Shown piece after piece: positions 10,601 through 23,900 of a DNA stretch of 60,000 nt. Source of the stretch: Liolophura sinensis. Lineage: Eukaryota > Mollusca > Polyplacophora > Chitonida > Chitonidae. The position numbers were made by a program, and so were the translations under genes. The stretch covers positions 3,226,001-3,286,000 of the forward strand of contig NC_088300.1 of NCBI RefSeq assembly GCF_032854445.1, read 5' to 3'. The notes below the pieces were generated by a model. That model searched no databases. It was given only the letters and a program-made list of their open reading frames with translations, and was not told the origin of the DNA. How positions within the stretch are numbered: the stretch's first letter is position 1; each line of letters starts with the position of its first letter.

Positions 10601-13600
10601 AGAAACTCTCTTGCCAAATGGCAGATGACTTGCACTTTTTTAAAATGGCGTGCCAGTTTAGGAGAGATTTTAATTCATATATCTCACGAAATAACATTAA
10701 TGACAATAATAAAACACCTCTAATAAAGTGCTTGTGAGACATGCAGGAATCTTTTATTTCTGACATTTGTACTTTCAAAGTAATAAATCTGATTTTGCTC
10801 AAGATTCTATGCCTTTTAGTGAGGCTCACTTTTAGAATGAGCCTTCATGTTCAGTGCCATGTGCCTTTGATCCATGCACGTTGAAAGTCTTTACACAAGA
10901 GATTTGCACCACATATTCTCGGACAGCTTACAGTTTATTTCTGTTACAATGTCAATACCTTCCTTCTGCTGGGTATTAAGACCAATTAGCCAACCAAACC
11001 CCAGGGCTTCTCATTGGACAATTTTGACAGTATTTTGAGGCATGTTTTTCCATGACGGCATTAGTTTTGTCACTAGCGATCTTCATATTGCACGTCGGTA
11101 TAATAGCAACCACATGTTTTTCCATGACGGCATTAGTTTTGTCACTAGCGATCTTTGTATTGCACGTCGGTATAATAGCAACCACATGATTTTCCATGAC
11201 GGCATTAGTTTTGTCACTAGCGATCCTCATATTGGTATAATAGCAACCACATGTTTTTCCATGATGGCATTAGTTTTGTCACTAGCGATCTTCGTATTGC
11301 ACGTCGGTATAATAGCAACCACATGATTTTCCATGATGGCATTAGTTTTGTCACTAGCAATCCTCATATTAGTATAATAGCAACCATATGTTTTTCCATG
11401 ATGGCATTAGTTTTGTCACTAGCAATTCTCATATTGGTATAATAGCAACCACATGTTTTTCCATGACGGCATTAGTTTTGTCACTAGCGATCTTCGTATT
11501 GCACGTTGGTATAATAGCAACCATATGTTTTTCCATGATGACATTAGTTTTGTCACTAGCAATTCTAATATTGGTATAATAGCAACCACATGTTTTTCCA
11601 TGACGGCATTAGTTTTGTCACTAACGATCTTCGTATTGCACGTCGGTATAATAGCAACCACATGTTTTTCCATGATGGCATTAGTTTTGTCACTAGCGAT
11701 CTTCGTATTGCACGTCGGTATAATAGCAACCATATGTTTTTCCATGACGGCATTAGTTTTGTCACTAGCGATCCTCATATTGGTATAATAGCAACCATAT
11801 GTTTTTCCATGATGGCATTGGTTTTGTCACTAGCGATCTTTGTATTGCACGTTGGTATAATAGCAACCACATGTTTTTTCATGATGACATTAGTTTTGTC
11901 ACTAGCAATTCTCATATTGGTATAATAGCAACCACATGTTTTTCTATGACGACATTAGTGTTGTCACTAGCGATCTTCGTATTGCACCTCGGTATAATAG
12001 CAACCACGTTTTTCCATGACGGCATTAGTTTTGTCACTAGCGATCTTCATATTGCACGTCGGTATAATAGCAGCCACATGATTTTCCATGCCGGCATTAG
12101 TTTTGTCACTAGCAATCCTCATATTGGTATAATAGCAACCACATGTTTTTCCATGATGGCATTGGTTTTGTCACTAGCGATCTTCGTATTGCACATCGGT
12201 ATAATAGCAACCATATGTTTTTCCATGACGGCATTAGTTTTGTCACTAGCGATCCTCATATTGGTATAATAGCAACCACATGTTTTTCCATGATGGCATT
12301 GGTTTTGTCACTAGCAACTCTCATATTGGTATAATAGCAACCACATGTTTTTCCATGATGGCATTAGTTTTGTCACTAGCATTTCTCATATTGGTATAAT
12401 AGCAACCACATGTTTTTCCATGACGGCATTAGTTTTGTCACTAGCGATCCTCATATTGGTATAATAGCAACCACATGTTTTTCTATGACGGCATTAGTTT
12501 GTCACTAGCAATCTTCGTATTGCACGTCGGTATAATAGCAACCATATGTTTTTCCATGATGGCATTAGTTTTGTCACTAGCGATCTTCGTATTGCACGTC
12601 GGTATAATAGCAACCACATGTTTTTCCATGATGGCATTAGTTTTATCACTAGCAATCCTCATATTGGTATAATAGCAACCACATGTTTTTCTATGATGGC
12701 ATTAGTTTTGTCACTAGCGATCTTCGTATTGCACGTCGGTATAATAGCAACCACATGTTTTTCCATGACGGCATTAGTTTTATCACTAGCAATTCTAATA
12801 TTGGTATAATAGCAACCACATGTATTTCCATGATGGCATTAGTTTTGTCACTAGCAATCCTCATATTGCGCGTTGGTATAATAGCAACCGCATGTTTTCT
12901 CCCTGTACAAATTTGTGTGCCATTCATAAAAATATTTGTACAATAAGTTTCAGTATCAAATTTTCATTTTAAGAGACGATAGTTTGCGTCCGAGGTAAAC
13001 TGGTTGATATTTGGTGTGTAATGAATATGATCTTGATTTAATACTGGCTAATGTACACTTGTTCCATTTTTGCGTGGCAGAAGCGCAAGTTCAAGACAAA
13101 TAAATAGATCCCCCTGACATCAGTCCGTATTTATTCAATAACCTATATAATAATTAGATTTATCACAGTTTGCTGACTATTGCATGGTTGAGAATGTGGG
13201 TCAGTTTGTATCATACATGTACATGTATACTACCTACTACTAATTCTGCAATAAATGTCTAAGATATCCAGAATTATTGAACAGGCTGGTCACCAGTTCA
13301 CTCTTGTGTCTCAAAAACAGTGTGCTGGGCAATAAAGTCCCCAGTCTCTGTAGTTGGGGAACCTCACTGTGAAGATCTGCATAGCTGAGCGGTTTTAGTT
13401 AGCTCAGCTTCCCGTGTATTAGCTCGCCTGTACAAGGAAAGCAGTGTTAAACAAAATGTTATTGGTGGCATCTTAAAATGTACAGCATGTATTGAGCTCA
13501 GGTTTTGCACACATGTGAAGCACAATAACACGAGGGAATGTTCCTTCGTTGGTGTGCTGTCTGCATGTGGCTGAGTTTAAATTATAAACTTGGCGACTTT

Positions 13601-16600
13601 GTGTATTGTGTAATAGATTCAATGTTATGGTAAATGTTAGAGGTGGTAGAGTATGTCTTAAAAAGCGCTTCATGAATTGAGCTAAAGTTTGACATACATG
13701 TCAGACGCAATGACATGAAGGGTGGAGGGGGTTGGAGGTCCATCGCTGATGGTCTGCATGCACAGTAATTACCATAAATTAGCAAATTGTCGACTTCAGT
13801 GTTTTGTGCATTAAGCTGAAATTTGCATTCATATGTCCCCTACAGGTGAGCTCTTTGGTATCCTTGCTACAAAATCTGAGTACTATTGCATTTGAAGACC
13901 ACAGAAATTTGTGTTTTCAGAAAGTTAAACCTGTCTGTTGTACATGTAATATGTTCATCTGGTATAAAGATATTCAGGCATATATTCAGAAGTCATAGCA
14001 TGACATCCCACGTACATGGACCTCACATGCTGCTGTCTCGCGATGTTATACACATATATGCATTTTATAATGCCTTATTGCCACAGGGTAAATTTTTCCT
14101 TATGTGCCCATATGTGGTTTGTAACATTTCACCAAATCCAGTGTGGTTTATAGCATTTCTAATTAGTTGTTGTCAGCATACTGCCACAGGCTGTAAGTAA
14201 AACCAGAGTATTTGTCCTAATTTGCCAGTGAGATTTGCGTACTCAGTGTAACCAAAATGCTAGGGCTGATGTAGGGGAGAGGGGTGTAGAGAGGTACGCA
14301 TTGTGTTTCCGGTTGCTGAAAAAACAAAATGCATTTTCATGCAAAATCCAGATTTAAAGAAAGAAATTTCTTTGACCATGATCTGGGACTTTCAGTATGC
14401 AGCCCATGGACCTTTACCTGTAAATTTGTGATAATCAGACTCTTTCTTCCTTTGTTTTTTTCAATAGACTTGCCCTTAAAATATAACCAGAGACATCCTC
14501 ACTTCTTATCAAAGAAGTGAAATATTTTTCAAATAAAAACCAAGCAAGTACAATGTACAATTCACTTTTCATTTGAAGGTTCATGTTATATTCAGCTGAA
14601 CAATTTTAGATTAACATTCTTCCTTGGGCAAGTCAGTAAGGCTACCACGGGCCTGGGTGCAGTTATAAACAGGGGAGACAACCAATGCTACACTTGCACA
14701 TAGGTACAAGTACTATCAATTTTCACTAAGCTTGTGCATGCTGCTTGATCTTGTGTATGACCCTTCTTGTGGTAATCACATGCCATGTACATAGTCAGTG
14801 TTCTGATTGAAATTGCATATGTAGCAAAGAAGACCATGTCACATCCATTTTGTTGTCTTCTGTTCAAAAGCAGGTGACAGTGTCATGTAAAGATTCTGCC
14901 TGTATGGATGTGATTTTCTCTCTGTCATGCTCTTGTTAAAGTAGCGTGCAACGCTTTAAAATGTTTAGCTTTTATTGTTTTAGCTGATTCTGGAGGAAGC
15001 TGTGATTTGCGCAGCAGATTACATGGTGCTCCCTAGTTGATCAGCCCAGACTTAATGGCAGAGTGATATGCGACATGCAAAAACTTGGAAATCCATAGTC
15101 AAAAAGAGTTGTCAAATGTAACTGGGGATGTTTTAGTGTCTGTACACAACTTATATGACTAATATATGACTCAATAACAGCGGACGGCAGTAATTTCAAA
15201 TTAGGTTCACATACAGTCATTTTGCACTCATATTGGAGTAAAAAGTAGTTTGGTGACCCCTTATTATTATTTGATACTTTTTCTGCTGGCAATTTTTCTT
15301 TAAATTTAGCAAATATTAGAAACGTTCTGGGACTTGCAGCAGGCAAGAAGTCTATATATTTCTGATTTGTATCGTTTTGTATAGTGTAGGAATGCTCAGT
15401 CAGGAGGGGAGAAAAAACGTGTTCTGTCATGAGAGTGTAGAGAATATTATGTGCTCTGTCAAGAGGGGAGAGAAAATATATGTTCTGTCATGAGGGTGTA
15501 GGGAACATTATGTGCTCTGTCAAGAGGGCAGAGAAAAATATTATGTGTTCTGTCATGAGGGTGTAGGGAACATTATGTGCTGTGTCAAGAGGGGAGAGGA
15601 AAATATTACGTGTTCTATCATGAGGGTGTAGGGAACATTATGTGCTGTGTCGAGGGGAGAGAAAATATATGTTCTGTCATGAAGATGTAGGGAACGTGTG
15701 CTGTGTCAAGAGGGAAGAGGAAATATGTGTTCTGTCATGAGGGTGTATGGAACATTGTGTGCTGTGTCAAGAGGGAAGAGGAAATATGTGTTCTGTCATG
15801 AAGATGTAGGGAACGTGTGCTGTGTCAAGAGGGAAGAGGAAATATGTGTTCTGTCATGAAGATGTAGGGAACATTGTGTGCTGTGTCAAGAGGGAAGAGG
15901 AAATATGTGTTCTGTCATGAAGATGTAGGGAACATTGTGTGCTGTGTCAAGAGGGAAGAGGAAATATGTGCTCTGTCATGAGGGTGTAGGGAACATTGTG
16001 TGCTGTGTCAAGAGAGAAGAGGAAATATGTGTTCTGTCATGAAGATGTAGGGAACGTGTGCTGTGTCAAGAGGGAAGAGGAAATATGTGCTCTGTCATGA
16101 GGGTGTATGGAACATTGTGTGCTGTGTCAAGAAGGGAAAAGAAATAGTATGTGTTTTGTAATGGTGATAAAAGGGGTGGAGGAGAGGGACAAGAAGAGTA
16201 TTTATGTTTGAACACATGAACAGTATACCGACACTAACAGCATGGTGCACAAGGCTTACTTTAGTATTATAATTTGAAATGCATTTAAAATTCAGCAGTA
16301 AGAAATCTATAAATGCGTAATTGTATTTTTACATAATTTTATCTGGACTTCTAATTTGGGTTTTCTGTTTCCCTTGAAAGACTTACGATATAAACAAGTA
16401 AGACTGAAAAGCACTAAATAAAACTGATGAGATTTACATGTATACTCATATTTTGCTGCTATTGTGCCAGTATTGTGTTTTATAGTTGTGTATTACCCAC
16501 AGCCATGCTAGCATGCTGGTTCTTCTCCCCATATCTTCTGGCTCACGTTTTGTATGTACACGAGGTTGTTACAAAACTCTTTACTCTGCGGATCTGACGC

Positions 16601-17903
16601 CTTACCTTACTAGCAGTGGAACGATATGAATTTGGATACGGTTAAATATATCCCTCATGATTATTGCAAACTATTTATTCCAAAAGGTGGATCAAGTTAT
16701 AACAATAAGAACATGGACATGTACAGAAACTGTTAGAAATTTGTCATGAAATTATCTACATGTATATCCATGCATGTATGTATCATGTAAATGTGCTTAT
16801 ATTACATAACAAAGATACAGTTTGCCTTGTTTTTTATTTTCATAATGTTTTTTATTTCCATACTGTCACAATTAGGTGTAAAACATATATCTTTAAACAA
16901 ATTATATGTTCAGTTTATGACCTTACATGTAAATCAAAATGAAAGGAAGAATTATCCTCAGAAGCATTGAGCCATCAGTCATTATTATCACTCAAAAACC
17001 CTCTCCCAGCATGTCCAACATGATGTACATGTATGTATGTAGTTAATTTATGAAGTCTTTGTTCATCAATTTTCTTTATGTTCATTTTATTTTTTGACTT
17101 AGTTTTCAGCATTTGAAATGTCTTGTAGAGAGCCTCCATGTTGCTCTACATATTCCAGGGTCCAGTGAAACAACAATCTGTCTGGCCATTGGTCATTTTC
17201 AGGTTAATTATTCAGTCAATAGCCACATGGACAGCACCATGTGTACTCATGTAGTTTGAAATAATAAAAATCCGTGAAACATGCCCCTAAAAAGCAAGAT
17301 TTAGTGTTCATTAGATGTCACATTTATAGCATTCTTTTTGGAGATTTGGGTATGGAAGAATGACTGTAGCCAGACTCCTGAGAAACAGGGTGGATCAGTG
17401 CATTTACATGTAGAGTGGGCCTATCCTCAGCACATGCTCTCAGACTACATGTTTGTAGGTCAAATATGCCACTGACCTGAAGCTGGGCTCACACTGGCCA
17501 TTGGTTGCACAAGGTTATATATAGAGTCGATAGGCAAGCAGATTGATTATATGTGCTCTTTGCCTGGAATGGGGTCAGTGGTTCACCCAGTTTTGGAAGA
17601 CATGTAGTAAACCTGCTTTTACCTTTTTTACCTTTCCTCTGATATGAGCATGTCAAGGCATGTGGAAAGTCTCTCTGTAGCATATAAATATATATATATA
17701 TATATATATGTACTGTACTTCAGTGTTCAAATACGTTTACATGTGCATTTCTTTTCCTCTCCACTTAGCCTTGTCAAGTGTAAATATATATAGAAATATA
17801 TGAAATCTAATTAATGTATAATATGAAATCTGCAGCAAAAATTTAACAGTTTAAAAATTTAAATTTAAAATTTAAAAATCGATAACAGTTAAAACATTGA
17901 TTA

Positions 17904-17947
<44 letters not shown>

Positions 17948-20900
17948 TTTGCCGGAAAAGATATGTGTGTTTTTGATTTTGACACATAATTCAGATAGTG
18001 ATAATTTTATTCCTTCAGGAACTCACATAATGAGATAAGGAATAAGCACTTTCACTTATTGTTCTCCGATGATTTTTTCCTCAGCTCATTATAGAGAGGA
18101 AGTATGATTGGTAGGCACTTGCTAGTTAAACGTAGCCTGACAAAAACGTTTTAATATCACAAGTAAAAAAGAAAAACATTTGCCTTGTTAATTAGATAAA
18201 ATATTTTTGAACTTTGTACACCTACAATGCTTGAGCAAGAAGAAACCTGGGATCATTTCTATTGCAGTTTATCATATTTTTGCTTGGTGACATATCTGTT
18301 TGTTGTGACCGTGGGATATATTGTGATTATTGGGAGCAAGTGGACACACTGTTGTTGTGGTGCCAGTGCAGTTCTCAACTTCACGTGTACAAGTACTTCA
18401 TGCAAGACTCATTGATTTACATATAGATGCCAGTTAGAGCTTGTAATGGTGATTGACTCTTGTTTCTGTGGGGGTGTTTTGCCTGTGTGGTCTATTCTCT
18501 GGAGTTATTGTTCACCCCCATGGTGAGCCTCCTCTTGGAAGTCTGCCTGTACTTGGCATCATCTAATATGTGGTAAGGTAGATTGTTTCTTAGTCCAGGC
18601 AGTGCCGGGCAGCCGAGAGGGTAGAACAACTAGCCAGGACTCCAGCCTCTTCAGCAACACCTCTGTTAAGTTAATTTCCTCTAAAGCAGATGTTTTAGTA
18701 TCATTTATAGGATTTTTTTTCTTTCCTTGGCCTAATAATTTTGAAAATGTACATATTTCTGTTCATTGGACTGTGTTGGTCAGTGGTCAGTGTAAGCTGC
18801 AGAAGTAGATTGAAATGTAGGTCATTTTACTGTAGCCTGAAATAGTCTATAGACATGTACATGGACATACATATGTGTTATCCATGGTGGCTATTGATAT
18901 TGTGTTTTGCGCTAGGTAAATCTTGAGTATCAGGGACTGTCTGCTTGATTTTCGTCTGTTGGTTGGCGTGTGCTGCTGTAGGGGCTGGGGTCCTGAGGTT
19001 AAGGCTGTGTCTTAGCCTAAAGGGACTGGGGGTAGAGCTGTCAGGGAGGAGTATATAGAGATGGCCAGGTAAGCAGGAGATAAGAGGTAACAACCATTCT
19101 TCATTTAGATTTGTAATTGTGCCTGTGTATATGTTCACAGTGATTCCTGTGTAACAACCATTCTCCTTTAGATTTGTCCCTGTACCTGTGTATATGTTCA
19201 CACTAATTCCTGTGTAACAACCATTCTCCATTTAGAATTTTCACTTTACCTGTGTATATGTTCACACTAATTCCTGTGTAACAACCATTCTCCATTTAGA
19301 TTTTATCCCTGTACCTGTGTATATGTTCACACTAATTCCTGTGTAACAACCATTCTCCATTTAGATTTGTCACTGTACCTGTGTATATGTTCAAACTAAT
19401 TGCTGTGTAACAATCATTCTCCATTTAGATTTGTCCCTATACCTGTGTATATGTTCACACTAATTCCTGTGTAAAGTATGTTATGAAGTACATGGATGTA
19501 GTACACGTAATTAGAATGTATAGGAAAAATACTACCTTGGATGATCAGAAAAAATTCTTTTCAGCATGTGAGCAGTTGAACTCAGATCACATTCAAATTA
19601 GAACATTTCATGCTGGCTTCCTCTTCAGTCGTGCATAGGAAGGTGTTCCAGGAAGCTGCAGATGGGTGGCTGTGCCCAGTTTACTCCCACAATAATGCTG
19701 GCCATCATTGTAAAATATTATTGAGTATGATGTAAAACACCAATCAACACCAACATCAATCAAACAAATAAATAAATCAAATCAAGGATTCATGAGTTAT
19801 AAATTTTTTTGCTAGTTTTAAATGTTATTTGAGGAGACGAGTTCAGGTTATGAACAACAACCATCAAATGAAAAGGAATGAAATTGTTGACAGAGTTTTG
19901 TGAGGCTTTGTAATGGGCTTCCGTCGTGGCGTCAAATCAAGTGTTGCATCTCATTTTTCCGACACGTTATGTTCTTTCCCAGCAGATGACATTGACGTCA
20001 CAAAATACTTGTTATCAAGAATGACAACACAAGACATTGAAACACATAGTAAATTTAATGTTTTGTCACTCAGATTTGACACAACAATCTCCGTAGACAT
20101 TTTAAAAGTGATAACAAGGTAAAATAAAGTGCAGGATCCTCATTGCATTTTTATGATCGATATCAAACTGATTTGTTATGACTTCTTGTTAGTTAGATCC
20201 TTTACTTTGAGTGTCAGTTAAACTGGATGTTCAGTTTGAAAGGCATTTACAGAAAAAATGCTGGAGACTACCTGCAAAGGGGTCAGTCCACGCACAGCCC
20301 AAAATTGTGCCCGCAGTTATGTCATGGATATAGGCAAAGAATTGTCATGATACTGAGTATCTGAAAAGTTAAACTTTTTATAAACTGTGCTCTCCGGATT
20401 GAAAGTTTTCCACCCTGGGTTCAAATGAGCCTATACGGTAAGCCCTTCTCAACACCAGTACAAGTTATACATGTATACATATCTGTATAAATTTGCCTTG
20501 ATATGTGGCATGTGTGCATTTGATTTGAATTTGATTGATTTATTTGATTGGTGTTTTACGCCATACTCAAGAATATTTCACTTATACAACGGCAGCCAGT
20601 ATTAAGGTGGGACGAAACCGGGCAGAGCCCAGGGGAGAGGAAGCCAGCATGAACTGGACTTGAACTCACAGCGACCACATTGGTGGCATTTGATTTGAAA
20701 GTGTGAAGTATATGTATATATGTACATGTAGCCTAGCATGTTCAACTTTGATATGCGGGTGTCAAGATTTAGAAGTACAGCGGGAACATATTCAGCAACA
20801 ACAAAAAATGTGTAAAAGAATGACATTTGTTGACAGATTAAATTACATCTGACATGTTTTACTGGTAAGTTAAAGTATGAATTATTGTGAAATGGTTTTA

Positions 20901-23900
20901 TATGTGAAAAAAGAGAGTGAAGTGGACAGGCTGAGTTACAGTATAATTCATGTTGGTAACTGTACATGTTTATTAATTATGATAAAAGCCATAAAGTACA
21001 AAAAATTGTTTTCTTTTTATGACTATATGCAGTCACATAATCATATACAAGCATCATGACAGTGTCATCTGCTGAATTAATTTTGCACAATAGTATATTT
21101 AAAAAGTATTTACTCTGTATACACTATGAACTGGATTGGATGAGGATTCCTACGTTGATTCCCCTGGGAATGTACGAAGAGCCTGGTCAGCGTAGGTTAT
21201 GTTTGGCCTACTTTCTGAGGTCAAAGTTCAGGCACAAAATACCAACCAGTTACAAATTTTCCCATATGTGAGATAAAGATTTACATAACATGTTGGTGAA
21301 AGACATGTGGTGAAAGTTTGAGAACCTGTTGTTACCAAGCTCCATCAAACAATGTGGAAGTTGGTGAATACAGAAATTCCAAGGCCTCGATAGATCTCAG
21401 ACTGTGTGTCATTGGCTGCAGGTTGCATTTCCATCTAAAATGAAAGAAACTCCACCGAGACAAGTTACTGCTGAAGTTCGAATTTTAGGCTTTTTTTTTC
21501 AGCAAAATTATTGACCTTTTCTTTTTCTCCTTGAGAAGTTGCTTTCCACCAATATATTCTAAGTAATGTTGAATTTAAGTTATTGTGCATGTTACACTTC
21601 ATTGTCAAGATATCACATGGACCAAATTGTTCACCCTTCATTTCCAATTTTTATAATACATTTACAATGTATATACTTATTTAAACACATAAAGTATGTT
21701 AAAATTGTTAATTTTATGAAGAAAACTCTGTAAAGTTGTGTAATATGTAATACTTTTAATATTCAAGCTATGTCTATATCTGACTAGTTGCATTGTCTAG
21801 AAACATGTGATTTGTTTGGGATCCTCAAATGTCATGGAAGCAAAGGGCCTGATTGGGCAGGGACTGGAAATGATAAGTGTGGAATAAAATTGTGAGGTCA
21901 AAATGTGTATTGTTTGACAGACCAGGCAGTTGTCGATGATCACAAAAAGTCAGTTGTAAGAAGGTTTATGATTGTTCATCACTGGGGACACCCACTTCAA
22001 GCCTAAGCATGGGTAGATTACTCAGTACATAGCTGTAGGTTTCTTATTAGTTACGATTGGCCGAACCATTGTCATGTGAAATAAGTCATGGGATGTATGA
22101 CCCTGAAGTATTTGATTTATTGAATGCAATGACCTGTCTAAAGTGACTTGATTACAGCTTCTCTTGTGTGTGTGACAGAGGTCCATGTACATGTATTTCC
22201 AGTGATGCACAGTATGCAGGCTGTGTCATACAACTTGTTAGTTTGTGACTGTGGAACATGGCTGCCTGACCTTAGCAGCGGTTGTACATGTACCTGTACA
22301 GCAGTAAATTGTGGGAGTTATAAATAGGATAGCCAGAATGACAGAGCCACTCCCAGCCACAGTAGCCTGCAAGTATTAGTATATGTATCAACAGATCAAT
22401 AGGCCATTTAATGTGTGATCATGCTGGCTCTACTATAGTTCTCCCTGGACTTTCATGCATAATGTATACATACATGATCATGCCCTTTGGGGATATGCAC
22501 GGATTTATCACCCAAGTCAGGACTTTACTTCAGACGGGAGTCTGGGAGTACGCTTCTTGTCAAGACTCCAAAAAAACCAAAACTATGGAAGTCTTCTTGA
22601 ATTCTGATAAAAACACTCAGACTCATATTTGCTTACATTAAAATATACAATTATCATTCTTTTACATCGTCAAAGTAATGAACATGATATCAACAAACTA
22701 CATAACTACTTTTATGTGCATTGAGTCCTTTAGAAAAACTGCTTTGTAGTACTATATTTGGCCTAGATTCTGGTGGTCTGTGACGGTCAATATAAATTTT
22801 GGTTAAAGACGGCCAAAATATAGGCCAGGACATTGTTTGGAATGGGGGATTTATTCATTATGAGTGTATGACTGGAGTGTATTATTGAAAACTGTGCCAC
22901 ACTCAAAGCAGGAATAAAAGTAAAACTTTTGAGCTCATTGTTTTCAAATGTGCACAGATTTTTTGACAGTTTCCTAATAAACCATGAAAAGTACATGTAC
23001 ATATATGTACAAGCAAAGTGGGTGTGTGTTATGTTATCTAATGCATGGCAGGGTATATAAGTATTACCAAATTGAATTGGCATGATGACATACCTGCAGA
23101 TCTCACTGCTCTGGAGCAATGTTTAAAACTTACATATGCTCATACATGTATTTGTTGGTAATGTGTGTGATTTATGGTGTTTTTGCTCTGTTTCAGCGGG
23201 TGTACTACCTGTCACTGGAGTTCTACATGGGGCGGACTCTCTCCAACACTATGGTTAACTTGGGCATCCAGAGCTCGTGTGATGAGGCCATGTTCCAGGT
23301 AGGTGCTAACAATGTAACAAGTAAATCTTCTACAGAGTTCAGAAATAGCAAATGGACCATTCTGAACATTACATCAGTTGATCTACATATACCTGTAAAT
23401 GAACTATTGGATTGGTTTGTAGTTATTGTGGAATAGTAGAAACAAGAATAAATAGCAGATTTTGTAATTTTACACCTATATGAACTTTGGCTGAAGGATA
23501 TTGTTGTACCTTACTGGAAAATGAAGAGACTCACTGTCTGGCACGCCAGACCTGATTAGTCTGACTGACATACGACCTACTGTTCATATAGTTTTCTCAG
23601 GTATAAGACCGTAAGGCCATAATTTATTAGTCAGCACAACGTCTCTAGATTGCTGTCTACATTCTTTCCATGCCTTGTAAATATTGTTCTCTTTAGTTCC
23701 GTTGAGCTGCATGGAAAAAGTGTTTTTTGTCATTTGTGAAACTGATCTGAGGAGTGTTTCAAACATACCACATATATTGGGTAAAGATTTAACTGCTCAC
23801 AGTTTGTTTTGAAATTATGACTCAAACAGTGATTATCATGAACGAAACCTTACATGTACATATTGATTATAGATTAAAAATTGCCCAAGGAAACCTTTGA

